Below, piece by piece: positions 36,602-45,198 of a stretch of DNA of 49,015 nt (within the stretch, counting starts at the first letter, position 1; every line of letters starts with the position of its first letter). This DNA comes from Puniceibacterium sp. (GTDB lineage Bacteria; Pseudomonadota; Alphaproteobacteria; Rhodobacterales; Rhodobacteraceae): the NCBI GenBank assembly GCA_024636635.1, contig JAGXGV010000004.1, positions 1 to 49,015 on the forward strand, written 5' to 3'. The notes under the pieces were generated by a model. That model searched no databases and was not told where the DNA came from. It saw only the letters and a list, made by a program, of their open reading frames with translations. Both the position numbers and the translations under genes were made by a program.

Positions 36602-38814
36602 CTTTTGCGTTTTCCTCTGGTTGAGATCACGAAAATCAATGCCAGCATCACAGACGATACCGTGAAGACGAACAAAATTGCGACAAAGTACAACGGCGAC
36701 CACGACGCGTAGTTGCCCGCCACGGCGCGAAAGTTGCCAAAAGTCAGGGGCTCACGCAGAACCGGAGGTGTGCTGGTGTCCTGCCAACTCTGCCATTCGC
36801 CCTCGTCCGTCAGAAGGGACAAACGTCCGCGCGGCCCGAACGGGGAAAACCGCGCTGCCGCCACAGTTTCGGAGATTTCAACCGGATCGCTGTCGGCAGA
36901 GATGACAAGCCACAGATCGTCCGGGGTCTGCGGGTCGGGCAATAGCAGCAGGGCGCGGCCATGACGTCCTTCAATCCAAGAATCGATTGGGCCGGATCCG
37001 GGTTTGGCCAGATCGACGATACCTGCGGCCACTGCGCGCGCACCCTCTTCTATCGCTTTGAGCGGAAGAAGCTGGAACATCGAGGGCGCTTCCTCGATTT
37101 CGGTCGCTGGCGTGGCAGCCATCAGGACACCTTCGAGTTGGCGCCGCGACAAACCAAGCCATTCGGTCGGAACGTTTTCGAAGTCGCCGCTACCAGAGAC
37201 GGACAAGCGCCCGCCGTCTTTCTGTGTCCGTGCCTCGATCGGCCGCAACGACGACGCCAGTGCCAGGGCCAGTTGGTCTGTCTCCTCGCGCGCGGCTCCG
37301 CTTGTGGACACTACCTGCTCAGGGCGCATTGATGTCAGCGCTCCGCGCAACCCGACGAAGGACATGTGCGGCGTGGACGGCACCAGAAGCGTCGAATCCT
37401 CCGATATTGTCAGGAATGGATTCTCGTTCGGTGGGCATGGCAGATCGACGGGGTCGCCGGGAACAAGTGTCACGAAGTTGATCTCGTTGGGGCCGGGATT
37501 GAGCAAATTCGCGGCAAACCCAATGTCGAGCGGGGCAAGAACCTCGCCGCCTCCTGTATCCAGGGGAAGCAGGCGCACCGTGGTCTCGTTGACTTTGACC
37601 AGCATGAGAGCACCTTCCGGCAGCCCTTCCGCAAAACCGTAGGTCAACCGCAAAGTGGCCTTGGCCGAGGAGAGCATGAGCCAGTCGTCGGGAAGTCGGA
37701 ACGGCAAGCGCTGTTCCGAGTAACGGTTGTAAGATTCCGTGTCCGTGAATTTCATATCCCGAAGGCTTGTCGGGACCCCTGGTTGCAGCAGCCCGATATC
37801 CGCGACGGGGGTGGCCCCAGAGGCAACGGAGTCCAGATCCGGAAAGGCCCCCGTGTCCGCTGGATCAAGCACCAGAACCAGAACCAGCGCGCCGTCGGCG
37901 CCGCGTTCCACCCGAACTGGTTCCGGCGGCCCGGCGAGCACGGTGACCCGGGCAATCGGCGGCACCGTATCGGCAATCGCATAGTGACTTTCGGGTCTCA
38001 CGATGAAAGAGCCGGTGCTTCCCACACCCGACAAACGCAGGTTGATCTGCCGGATGATCGGTTCCGACCCTTCGGGCGCGATGCGGACCGGAACACTTCC
38101 TCTGAGAGCAAGCTGCGCCGCCAAGGCTATCGAAAAACTCTCTTCACTTGTCGGGACCGAGTCCTGCGATAGGCGGACGCCGCTTTGCGAGAGGTCGAAT
38201 TCGGTCCAGATCTGGAAGGTCGCCTCGGGGCCGCAAAAGATGCGGTGGGACTGATTGACCGACACCAGGATTTCGTTGCGACCTTCAACCAGCAGGTTGC
38301 GCGGCAGTTCAACGCTTTCGAAACCTTCGAAGGCGGCAAGCGTGACCGGCGCGATCTCGGTGCCATTCACGCTGATCAGTAACTCTGACCGGCCGGGAAG
38401 CACGTTGATGCTATTGCGAAAATAAAGCGCGAAGGCCTCGACCGTGTCAGGCGCGGCGATGTCGACTGAAAGAACGGCAGTCCGTTGCTCTCCGGAAAGG
38501 CGCAGGATGCGGTCGCGACCGACACCGTCGCCCACCAACGGCAACAACAAGCTGTTCGGCGCCGATGGTGGGGTGGCCGTGGCGGCGCGTGCGTATTCGG
38601 GTACTGTCACCGGTTGGTCCGAAGCGGTGCTGGTTTCCGGTTCCTCGGGCTCCAACGTTTCGAGCAGCGGCCGCAGATCAATGATCGGGACATTCTCGTC
38701 AGAGGTCCCAGCTTGTGGCAGCTCACCAGTTTGTGCGCCCGCGAGTCCCGGCAGTAGGCCGATCAGAAAGCCGACGCAGCACAGTGTCTTTGGAACAAGC
38801 CGCGCCACGCTCAT
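36598..38814 (-). CDS. bcsB: Cellulose synthase regulatory/periplasmic subunit BcsB
   Basis: Signal peptide, CBM-like beta-rich periplasmic protein, C-terminal TM, between bcsA and bcsZ with 4-nt overlaps. Confidence 0.88.
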   Translation of the reverse strand: MSVARLVPKTLCCVGFLIGLLPGLAGAQTGELPQAGTSDENVPIIDLRPLLETLEPEEPETSTASDQPVTVPEYARAATATPPSAPNSLLLPLVGDGVGRDRILRLSGEQRTAVLSVDIAAPDTVEAFALYFRNSINVLPGRSELLISVNGTEIAPVTLAAFEGFESVELPRNLLVEGRNEILVSVNQSHRIFCGPEATFQIWTEFDLSQSGVRLSQDSVPTSEESFSIALAAQLALRGSVPVRIAPEGSEPIIRQINLRLSGVGSTGSFIVRPESHYAIADTVPPIARVTVLAGPPEPVRVERGADGALVLVLVLDPADTGAFPDLDSVASGATPVADIGLLQPGVPTSLRDMKFTDTESYNRYSEQRLPFRLPDDWLMLSSAKATLRLTYGFAEGLPEGALMLVKVNETTVRLLPLDTGGGEVLAPLDIGFAANLLNPGPNEINFVTLVPGDPVDLPCPPNENPFLTISEDSTLLVPSTPHMSFVGLRGALTSMRPEQVVSTSGAAREETDQLALALASSLRPIEARTQKDGGRLSVSGSGDFENVPTEWLGLSRRQLEGVLMAATPATEIEEAPSMFQLLPLKAIEEGARAVAAGIVDLAKPGSGPIDSWIEGRHGRALLLLPDPQTPDDLWLVISADSDPVEISETVAAARFSPFGPRGRLSLLTDEGEWQSWQDTSTPPVLREPLTFGNFRAVAGNYASWSPLYFVAILFVFTVSSVMLALIFVISTRGKRKR

Positions 38815-41159
38815 GATGCGCGCTCCTCGACCTGGGGCTCTGCTGCCAGGGCCCGCTTGCGTTCTTCGCGCTCATGCGCATCCAGATCCACGCCAAAGGC
38901 GAGAAGGTGCGCGGGTTTGCGCGCGACCTGCGGGGCAGACTCCATCGCGACCTTGCGTCCTGGCCAGCGGGCGAGATCGCGAATCAGCGGCGGCAGTCCA
39001 CGCACGAACAACGACCCGATGTACAGAAAACCCATGATGATGCCTTTGCCCGACTGCGTTGACGTTCGCACCCGGTACCAGTTCTCACTGTCTCCGAAGA
39101 TCAGGAAGGCCACAGCCTCCTGCACCCTTTGTGGCTGCCCGGCTTCGAACAGAAGTCCGAGAAGCGTGCCCTTCTGAGTCGTCTGGACGGACATGACGCG
39201 CGCCAGAACCGGCGCCTCTAGATGTGGCGACTCAGCGAACTTCGGCTGGAAATAGACCTTGCTGCCTTTGAGATCCGGGCCGGAGTGTCCTGACGGTTGA
39301 AACAGCAGCCGTGCGCCGGTGGTCGAGGCATCGGTGATATAAATCGGCTGTTCTGCTCTTGGTTCTGCTTTCGGACCTTCGGCCAGCCACATCCGGCCCG
39401 GCACGTTCATGTTCACCCGAGGCGAGGAACGCCGCTGCTGCTGTTCGGCAACCGCACGATAAGCGATCGAGACAAGCACAAAGTTGAATACGGCCCATCC
39501 CCCGACGACCCCCAGAACCGGCCGGTCGCCCGGATACAAGTTCCAGCGTACGATCAGCGCGATGACCCCCGCCAGCATCGCCAGCCATTGAAAGGTCAGC
39601 GGCCAGTGGATCGGAGAGATATAATCCTCGGCCAGAGTTTCGTCCTTGGCGGTGACGTTGAACTTGGCGCTCCTGGGACTGAGCACGGTTCGAAGCACCG
39701 CACCCGCCAGATAGGGAGCCTGGGCTATTTCATAGATTTCCGAGATAAGCGGCCACCGATACTTGCTGAAAAGGGCGCTTTGCACCATGAAAGAGATGGC
39801 CAGATAGCTCAGCATATAGGCCATGACTTCGGGAAAGGTCGCCACAAAGATCTCGATCCCGAAGAACAGATACACCAATGGCACATAGAGATAGGTCAGC
39901 CGGATCAGCGGAAACAGCCAGAAACTCATCGAATTGATGTAGCACAACCTTTGCGGCATGCGCAGACCCTTGCGGAACAGCGGGTTCTTCAGCATCAGCA
40001 TCTGCATCATGCCCGCCGCCCAGCGTCCGCGCTGCTGGATGAACGAGGCAAAGGTTTCCGGCTGCAAGCCGGCAATCATCGCGCGGTTGAGATAAACGCT
40101 TTTCCAGCCCGCAGAATGGATTTCAAGCGCGGTTTCGGCGTCTTCGGTAATTGTCTCACCAGCAAAGCCGCCAACGCTGTCCAGCGCGGCGCGGCGCAGC
40201 ACGGCGGCAGAACCACAGAAGAATGCCCCACCCCACCGGTCGAGCCCGCGGTGAATCTGGGAATAGAACATCTCATTTTCCGGCGGGCATTTCCGGGAAA
40301 TCCGCAAGTTCCGTTCGATCGGATCCGGGTTGATGAAAAAGTGCGGCGTCTGCACCAGGAACAGCTTCGCGTCATCCATGAAATAGCCGACGGTGCGCGC
40401 AAGGAAATCGCGGGAAGGCACGTGATCGGCATCGAAGACCACGACCAGATCACCGTTCAGATCCTCGAGTGCGGCGCTCATGTTGCCGGCCTTGGCGTTC
40501 TCATTGCGGGCCCGTGTCGAATATTTCACACCAAGATCCCGGCAGAGCTGCTGTAGATCATGTCGACGCTGCCGGGCACGCGCTGCCAGTTCCAGGTCCG
40601 AAGAGTTGCACCGCTGATCAGTGCCGCCATCGTCGCACAGCACCACCGTGCGTTTCTCTGAGGGGTAGATCATGTTCTTTGCCGCAGACAGAGTAATGCT
40701 CAGCATTTCGATGGGTTCGTTGTAGGACGGAACCAAAATGTCGACGGTGGGCAACTTGTCTGGCGCAACCTGCGGCGGAAACGGTCGCATGGTCGGATCG
40801 GCCGAGACAAACGCATTAAGCAGGAACACGAGAATCGAATAAGTCTCGACGAGCAGCAGGAGGGCAGCGACGAGGAAGGACAAAGAGAAAGACGGTTCTG
40901 GCACTGTCTCTGTCAAGCGCCAGAGCCAGTAGCGCAGGACAATCGCCGTTGACATTGCCAGCAGCAGAAACCGGGGAACCAGGTGCCGGGCAAAAGGCTT
41001 TAGAATCGCGACAACTCCAACCGCGAAGATGCCCAGAAATGCCTGGCCCGAGATCGAGGTCGGTACGCTGACCAGAACGGCGATCGGGATCAGCAGCAGC
41101 GCCCAGAGAATAAACACTGGCGCGTTCTTTGTGGCACCGCGTGATGTCAGGAATTTCAT
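38811..41159 (-). CDS. bcsA: Cellulose synthase catalytic subunit (GT2, UDP-forming) with PilZ domain
   Basis: DDGGTDQR, FDADHVPSRDF, TEDAETALEIHSAGWKSVY, QQRGRWAAGMMQ; PilZ RRSSPRVNMN...DASTTGARL. Confidence 0.95.
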   Translation of the reverse strand: MKFLTSRGATKNAPVFILWALLLIPIAVLVSVPTSISGQAFLGIFAVGVVAILKPFARHLVPRFLLLAMSTAIVLRYWLWRLTETVPEPSFSLSFLVAALLLLVETYSILVFLLNAFVSADPTMRPFPPQVAPDKLPTVDILVPSYNEPIEMLSITLSAAKNMIYPSEKRTVVLCDDGGTDQRCNSSDLELAARARQRRHDLQQLCRDLGVKYSTRARNENAKAGNMSAALEDLNGDLVVVFDADHVPSRDFLARTVGYFMDDAKLFLVQTPHFFINPDPIERNLRISRKCPPENEMFYSQIHRGLDRWGGAFFCGSAAVLRRAALDSVGGFAGETITEDAETALEIHSAGWKSVYLNRAMIAGLQPETFASFIQQRGRWAAGMMQMLMLKNPLFRKGLRMPQRLCYINSMSFWLFPLIRLTYLYVPLVYLFFGIEIFVATFPEVMAYMLSYLAISFMVQSALFSKYRWPLISEIYEIAQAPYLAGAVLRTVLSPRSAKFNVTAKDETLAEDYISPIHWPLTFQWLAMLAGVIALIVRWNLYPGDRPVLGVVGGWAVFNFVLVSIAYRAVAEQQQRRSSPRVNMNVPGRMWLAEGPKAEPRAEQPIYITDASTTGARLLFQPSGHSGPDLKGSKVYFQPKFAESPHLEAPVLARVMSVQTTQKGTLLGLLFEAGQPQRVQEAVAFLIFGDSENWYRVRTSTQSGKGIIMGFLYIGSLFVRGLPPLIRDLARWPGRKVAMESAPQVARKPAHLLAFGVDLDAHEREERKRALAAEPQVEERAS

Positions 41160-41193
41160 GACCGGGCACCGTCCTTTTGATTGTATTGCCCAA

Positions 41194-41901
41194 TCATTGC
41201 AGGGGTGCCGCAAGAGGCGAGAGCATGCGATTGCCGCCGTTCGGAGCGCTTGTGTTCGCAATTGCACCAAGGCTGATCTGCGGTTCGCGAATTGGCGCAA
41301 GCGCCTCGTCGACCGTCCCGATCACGCAGTTGCGCAGAAGCACTTCCATGGCGTTGGTGCCGCGCGGCAAGACACGGGAATTTCCCTGCATACGGCGAAA
41401 CGCGAGCACGCAGTTGACTTGGCTGCCGGCGCTGTATTCCAGCCAGAAATACGTCCCGACACCATCGGTAGCACTACGCAGACTGTTGTCGTTTACCCTG
41501 GTGAACGGCGATGGCGGACCGCCCACCCGGTCAAGGAGCCTGTCGAGCGTGAAGCGGCCCGCCGACAAGCCCTCGGGCACACGCGCGATCAGCAGTAACA
41601 GATTGTCGCCTTCCAGCGTCGTTGAATTCTCAAGGCCGATCATCTGTTCGCTTGCACCACCGACCTTGCGTTGAACCATGACCAGCGCCTTGGATGGTGT
41701 GGACCAGAGCCGGTCTAGGCGACCAAGAGAGTATTGCGTCGCGGATTTCAGAGCATCGGAACCAACGCTAAGCAGCGAGGGAGCGGAGGTGCAGGCCACC
41801 AAAGTGAGCATCATGCAAAAGCCGGATATTCTCAGCCTTCTGGAAGAAAATTCGAACTTGTTCCTCTGTGCCACAAGGTGCCCTTCAGGTAGACGCTTCA
41901 T
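41194..41901 (-). CDS. BcsN-like lipoprotein
   Basis: Lipobox LTLVACTS, position directly upstream of bcsA as in alphaproteobacterial bcs operons. Confidence 0.6.
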   Translation of the reverse strand: MKRLPEGHLVAQRNKFEFSSRRLRISGFCMMLTLVACTSAPSLLSVGSDALKSATQYSLGRLDRLWSTPSKALVMVQRKVGGASEQMIGLENSTTLEGDNLLLLIARVPEGLSAGRFTLDRLLDRVGGPPSPFTRVNDNSLRSATDGVGTYFWLEYSAGSQVNCVLAFRRMQGNSRVLPRGTNAMEVLLRNCVIGTVDEALAPIREPQISLGAIANTSAPNGGNRMLSPLAAPLQ

Positions 41902-42069
41902 TCATCTAAAGGTTGTTTACCCCATTGGGCATTTCCCGGCATCCGGCCGTTGCGTATTTAAAGATTGTTTCAGAGATCAGTTGTTTTTTTGTCGCGTGTT
42001 CAACGGCACGTTGCGCGCCGCAAGAGCAGGTTTGCTTGCAAGCATGCCTTCGCTTTGGCCACAGTCCCT

Positions 42070-42960
42070 TCACTTACTCTTTTCTGCGTCGAGAAGCGCT
42101 CGCATCATGGACCGCGTTTGCGCCCCGTATTCGGGGTGCGCAAGGGCGTGGGCCATGGTCGCTTCGATGAACCCAATCTTTGAACCGCAGTCATACCGGT
42201 GCCCCTTGAATCGGTAGGCATCGACGCCGGGGCCATCAATAAGCTTCGAAATGGCATCGGTCAGCAGAACCTCGCCGCCGCTTCCCGGCGCCTGATCCTT
42301 CAGCATGTCCATGATCCGCCCGTCCAGAATGTAGCGCCCGACAACTGCCAGATTGGACGGCGCGCTACCCTCGGCAGGCTTTTCGACCATGCCACGAACC
42401 CGGCTCAACTCGCCTTCGGGCGGCAGGTCGGCATCCACGATGCCATAACTGCCGGTCTCGCTCGGTGCGACTTCCTTGACTGCAAGCATGCTGCGCCCGG
42501 AGGATTCGAACTGCTGCGCCATCTGCGCAAGGACAGGTACAGTGCCATCCATCAGGTCGTCGGCCAGCAGGACCGCAAAGGGTTCGTCCGCGTCGATGAC
42601 CGGAGCGGCACAAGCTACTGCATGACCAAGGCCAAGCGCTTCGGCCTGACGAAAGTAGATGCAGCAACAACTGGGAGGCACGATGGCACGCAGGTAGTCG
42701 GCCATCTTGTCTTTGCCCTTGGAGCGCAGCAGCATGTCGAGTTCCGGATTTGCATCGAAATGATCCGCAATGCTGCGCTTCGTGCGCCCAATGACAAAGA
42801 TCAGACGCGTGATCCCGGCGCTTACGGCCTCTTCGACCGCAAACTGTATCAAGGGCTTGTCGATGACCGTCAGCATCTCTTTTGGCTGTGCCTTGGTTGC
42901 TGGCAGAAAACGGGTTCCCAATCCAGCCACGGGGAAAATCGCCGTTCGAAGAGGCCGCAT
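42070..42960 (-). CDS. galU: UTP-glucose-1-phosphate uridylyltransferase
   Basis: IFPVAGLGTRFLPATKAQPKEMLTVIDKPLIQFAVEEA, AVLLADDLMDG, YDCGSKIGFIEATMAHAL. Confidence 0.95.
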   Translation of the reverse strand: MRPLRTAIFPVAGLGTRFLPATKAQPKEMLTVIDKPLIQFAVEEAVSAGITRLIFVIGRTKRSIADHFDANPELDMLLRSKGKDKMADYLRAIVPPSCCCIYFRQAEALGLGHAVACAAPVIDADEPFAVLLADDLMDGTVPVLAQMAQQFESSGRSMLAVKEVAPSETGSYGIVDADLPPEGELSRVRGMVEKPAEGSAPSNLAVVGRYILDGRIMDMLKDQAPGSGGEVLLTDAISKLIDGPGVDAYRFKGHRYDCGSKIGFIEATMAHALAHPEYGAQTRSMMRALLDAEKSK

Positions 42961-43451
42961 GTCAATCTCCTATGTTCTTGCAGCGATCGGTGATCCTGCA
43001 TTGGCTCGGGCTGTTAATATCAAGATCAGGCGACAGTTTAACCCCTCTCTCCATACCCGAAAATCGATGAAAGGTGCTACAAAACTTATTGATTCGCCTA
43101 GACTCTCTCCCTAAGGTAGCAGACTATCGCGGTGTAGCATCATCTGTGAACCTTTCTATCGGCAAGGACCCTTTCCGACTGTGTATTTGTAACCGTGCCG
43201 ATGCGTCTGCGTGCAAAGACTGTCAAATTCGGGTCATTAAACAGTTTCGCCACAGTCACGATGTTCCTGATTGTTCTTTCCAGCCGACGATTTGACGCGT
43301 CGGGCTTGGGGGGGCGATGTGATGGCTTCGCAGCATGTGCTGCAGTATTGCGGCAGCGCCCGAAACTCGGAAATGTCTTGATGTATGATACACACAGCCA
43401 GAGCGACGTGGTTCGCAAACAGACTGGCGCCCGGTTTCAGGCATCGCTGGC

Positions 43452-45119
43452 ATGATTGCCGACTGCTTCCGCTTTGAATACCCTGGAGTCGTGGGGGCAA
43501 TTATCCTTGCCCTCATCACAGGGCTGATTCTCCTGAATGTCTGGATGCAATTCAAACCCGCTTTCCAGGGTCGGGTCCTGTTCATCGCCTGCACATTTTC
43601 GATGGTCGGCTGGCTTGTCTCTGTTCTGGCCGAGGTACTGACTCCTACCTTGAACTGCAAGATTTTCTGGGCCTCTGCGGCCTGGCCTGCAATCGCTTTA
43701 CTGCCCAGCTGCTGGGCAGTATTCTTGCGGCACTACGCCTTCAACATCCGCAGACCGCTGAACTGGCCTGAAATCGCTTTTCTCCTCACTGGTCCGGCAA
43801 TTATCAGTATCATGGCGTTTTCCAACCCATGGCACAGGTTGTTCTATGATTCGGCGACCATACTTGTCGACGTCGGAAACCAGCCTGTTGCAGTGTATGC
43901 TCACGGTCCGCTCTTTTACATTTCCGCCGGATATCTGTATCTCGTTATGGTTGCCGCCATATCGGTGGTGGTCCTTGGTATCCGACAGGCCCGGCAGACC
44001 CATCAGGCCTATTTCCTGTTCCTGCTCATGCTTTCGGTCTTTCCGCTGTTGGCGAATGCAGCCTATATCCTGTTCGGCGTCACGATAGCCGGGTTGGACC
44101 CAACACCCTTTGCCTTTGCAGTGGTGCTTGGATTGATCAGTTGGCTGATCTATACCAACCGTCTGTTCGACATCAGGGCCATAGCCCGGGACTTGCTGTA
44201 CTATGATTTCGACAAGTACGTGATCATCGTGAACGCAGAAGGCGCGGTGGTCGGTGCAAATCCACTTGCGCGGCTGATGTTCGGCATTCGCGAGCGTGTA
44301 ATTTGCGCAAGGATCGAAAAGCTTCCGCATCTGGATGGCTTTTCGGAAATCGCCAGCAAGTATCACCCCTATCAGCTTCCGGCGGACATGACCATCGACG
44401 GGCGCTTTCTTACCGTGAAAGTCATGCCAATCCATCGCCCCTTTGCGGATGAAGCGGCCCCGATGGGCTTTGCCATTATGCTCACCGATATGACGGATCT
44501 GCGAAATGCCAATCTGAAGCTCCAGACGGCGCTCGCCGTCAATCTAAAGCGGCTTCAGGAGATATCGGATCTGCGCGACGATCTGGAACGCCAGCTAACC
44601 ATCGACCCGCTTACCGGCGTCCAGAACCGGCGAGGGATCGAACAGGCTTTTGACGATATGTGCGCGCATACCGCTTCTGGTGAAAAAGGGCTGGTCCTCG
44701 CGCTGCTGGACATAGACCATTTCAAGAAGATCAATGACAATTTCGGACACGCCGTCGGCGATCGCATCCTCAAGGATTTCTCGCGTTTGCTACGCGCGCG
44801 CATCAAGGCTGAATGGCCGATATACCGGGTGGGAGGAGAGGAATTCGTGGTCTTCTTTCCCGCGGCCAATTTGAAAAATATAGCTGATATGTTGGACCGG
44901 TTCCGGGACGATCTGCAGAAAGATTCGTTTACCCGGCTGAGCGACCCTGTAGCGCTTAATTTTTCGGCAGGGCTAGCCCGGGCTCCGTCAGATGGCGCGA
45001 CATTCACCGACGTGTTCAAGATTGCAGATGAACGTCTCTATCATGCCAAGTTGGGTGGACGCGGAACGACAATATACGAAGCAGAGACCGAAAGAAAAAA
45101 TGCGCTTGGCTCAGCCTGA
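43452..45119 (+). CDS. Diguanylate cyclase with 7TM histidine-kinase-like sensor and PAS region
   Basis: Multi-TM N-terminus, PAS-like YVIIVNAEGAVVGANPLA, GGDEF domain with intact signature (YRVGGEEFVVFF). Confidence 0.9.
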   Translation: MIADCFRFEYPGVVGAIILALITGLILLNVWMQFKPAFQGRVLFIACTFSMVGWLVSVLAEVLTPTLNCKIFWASAAWPAIALLPSCWAVFLRHYAFNIRRPLNWPEIAFLLTGPAIISIMAFSNPWHRLFYDSATILVDVGNQPVAVYAHGPLFYISAGYLYLVMVAAISVVVLGIRQARQTHQAYFLFLLMLSVFPLLANAAYILFGVTIAGLDPTPFAFAVVLGLISWLIYTNRLFDIRAIARDLLYYDFDKYVIIVNAEGAVVGANPLARLMFGIRERVICARIEKLPHLDGFSEIASKYHPYQLPADMTIDGRFLTVKVMPIHRPFADEAAPMGFAIMLTDMTDLRNANLKLQTALAVNLKRLQEISDLRDDLERQLTIDPLTGVQNRRGIEQAFDDMCAHTASGEKGLVLALLDIDHFKKINDNFGHAVGDRILKDFSRLLRARIKAEWPIYRVGGEEFVVFFPAANLKNIADMLDRFRDDLQKDSFTRLSDPVALNFSAGLARAPSDGATFTDVFKIADERLYHAKLGGRGTTIYEAETERKNALGSA

Positions 45120-45198
45120 CATGCCAATCGCGACAACCGACGAAACAGTGGGGGGGGTGTCCAAGAACATCTCCACGGGAAGAGCAGAGTAAGGTCCA

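Noticed and set aside
39297-40556. 419-aa + strand ORF over bcsA
   Set aside because: Antisense shadow of the GT2 catalytic motifs.
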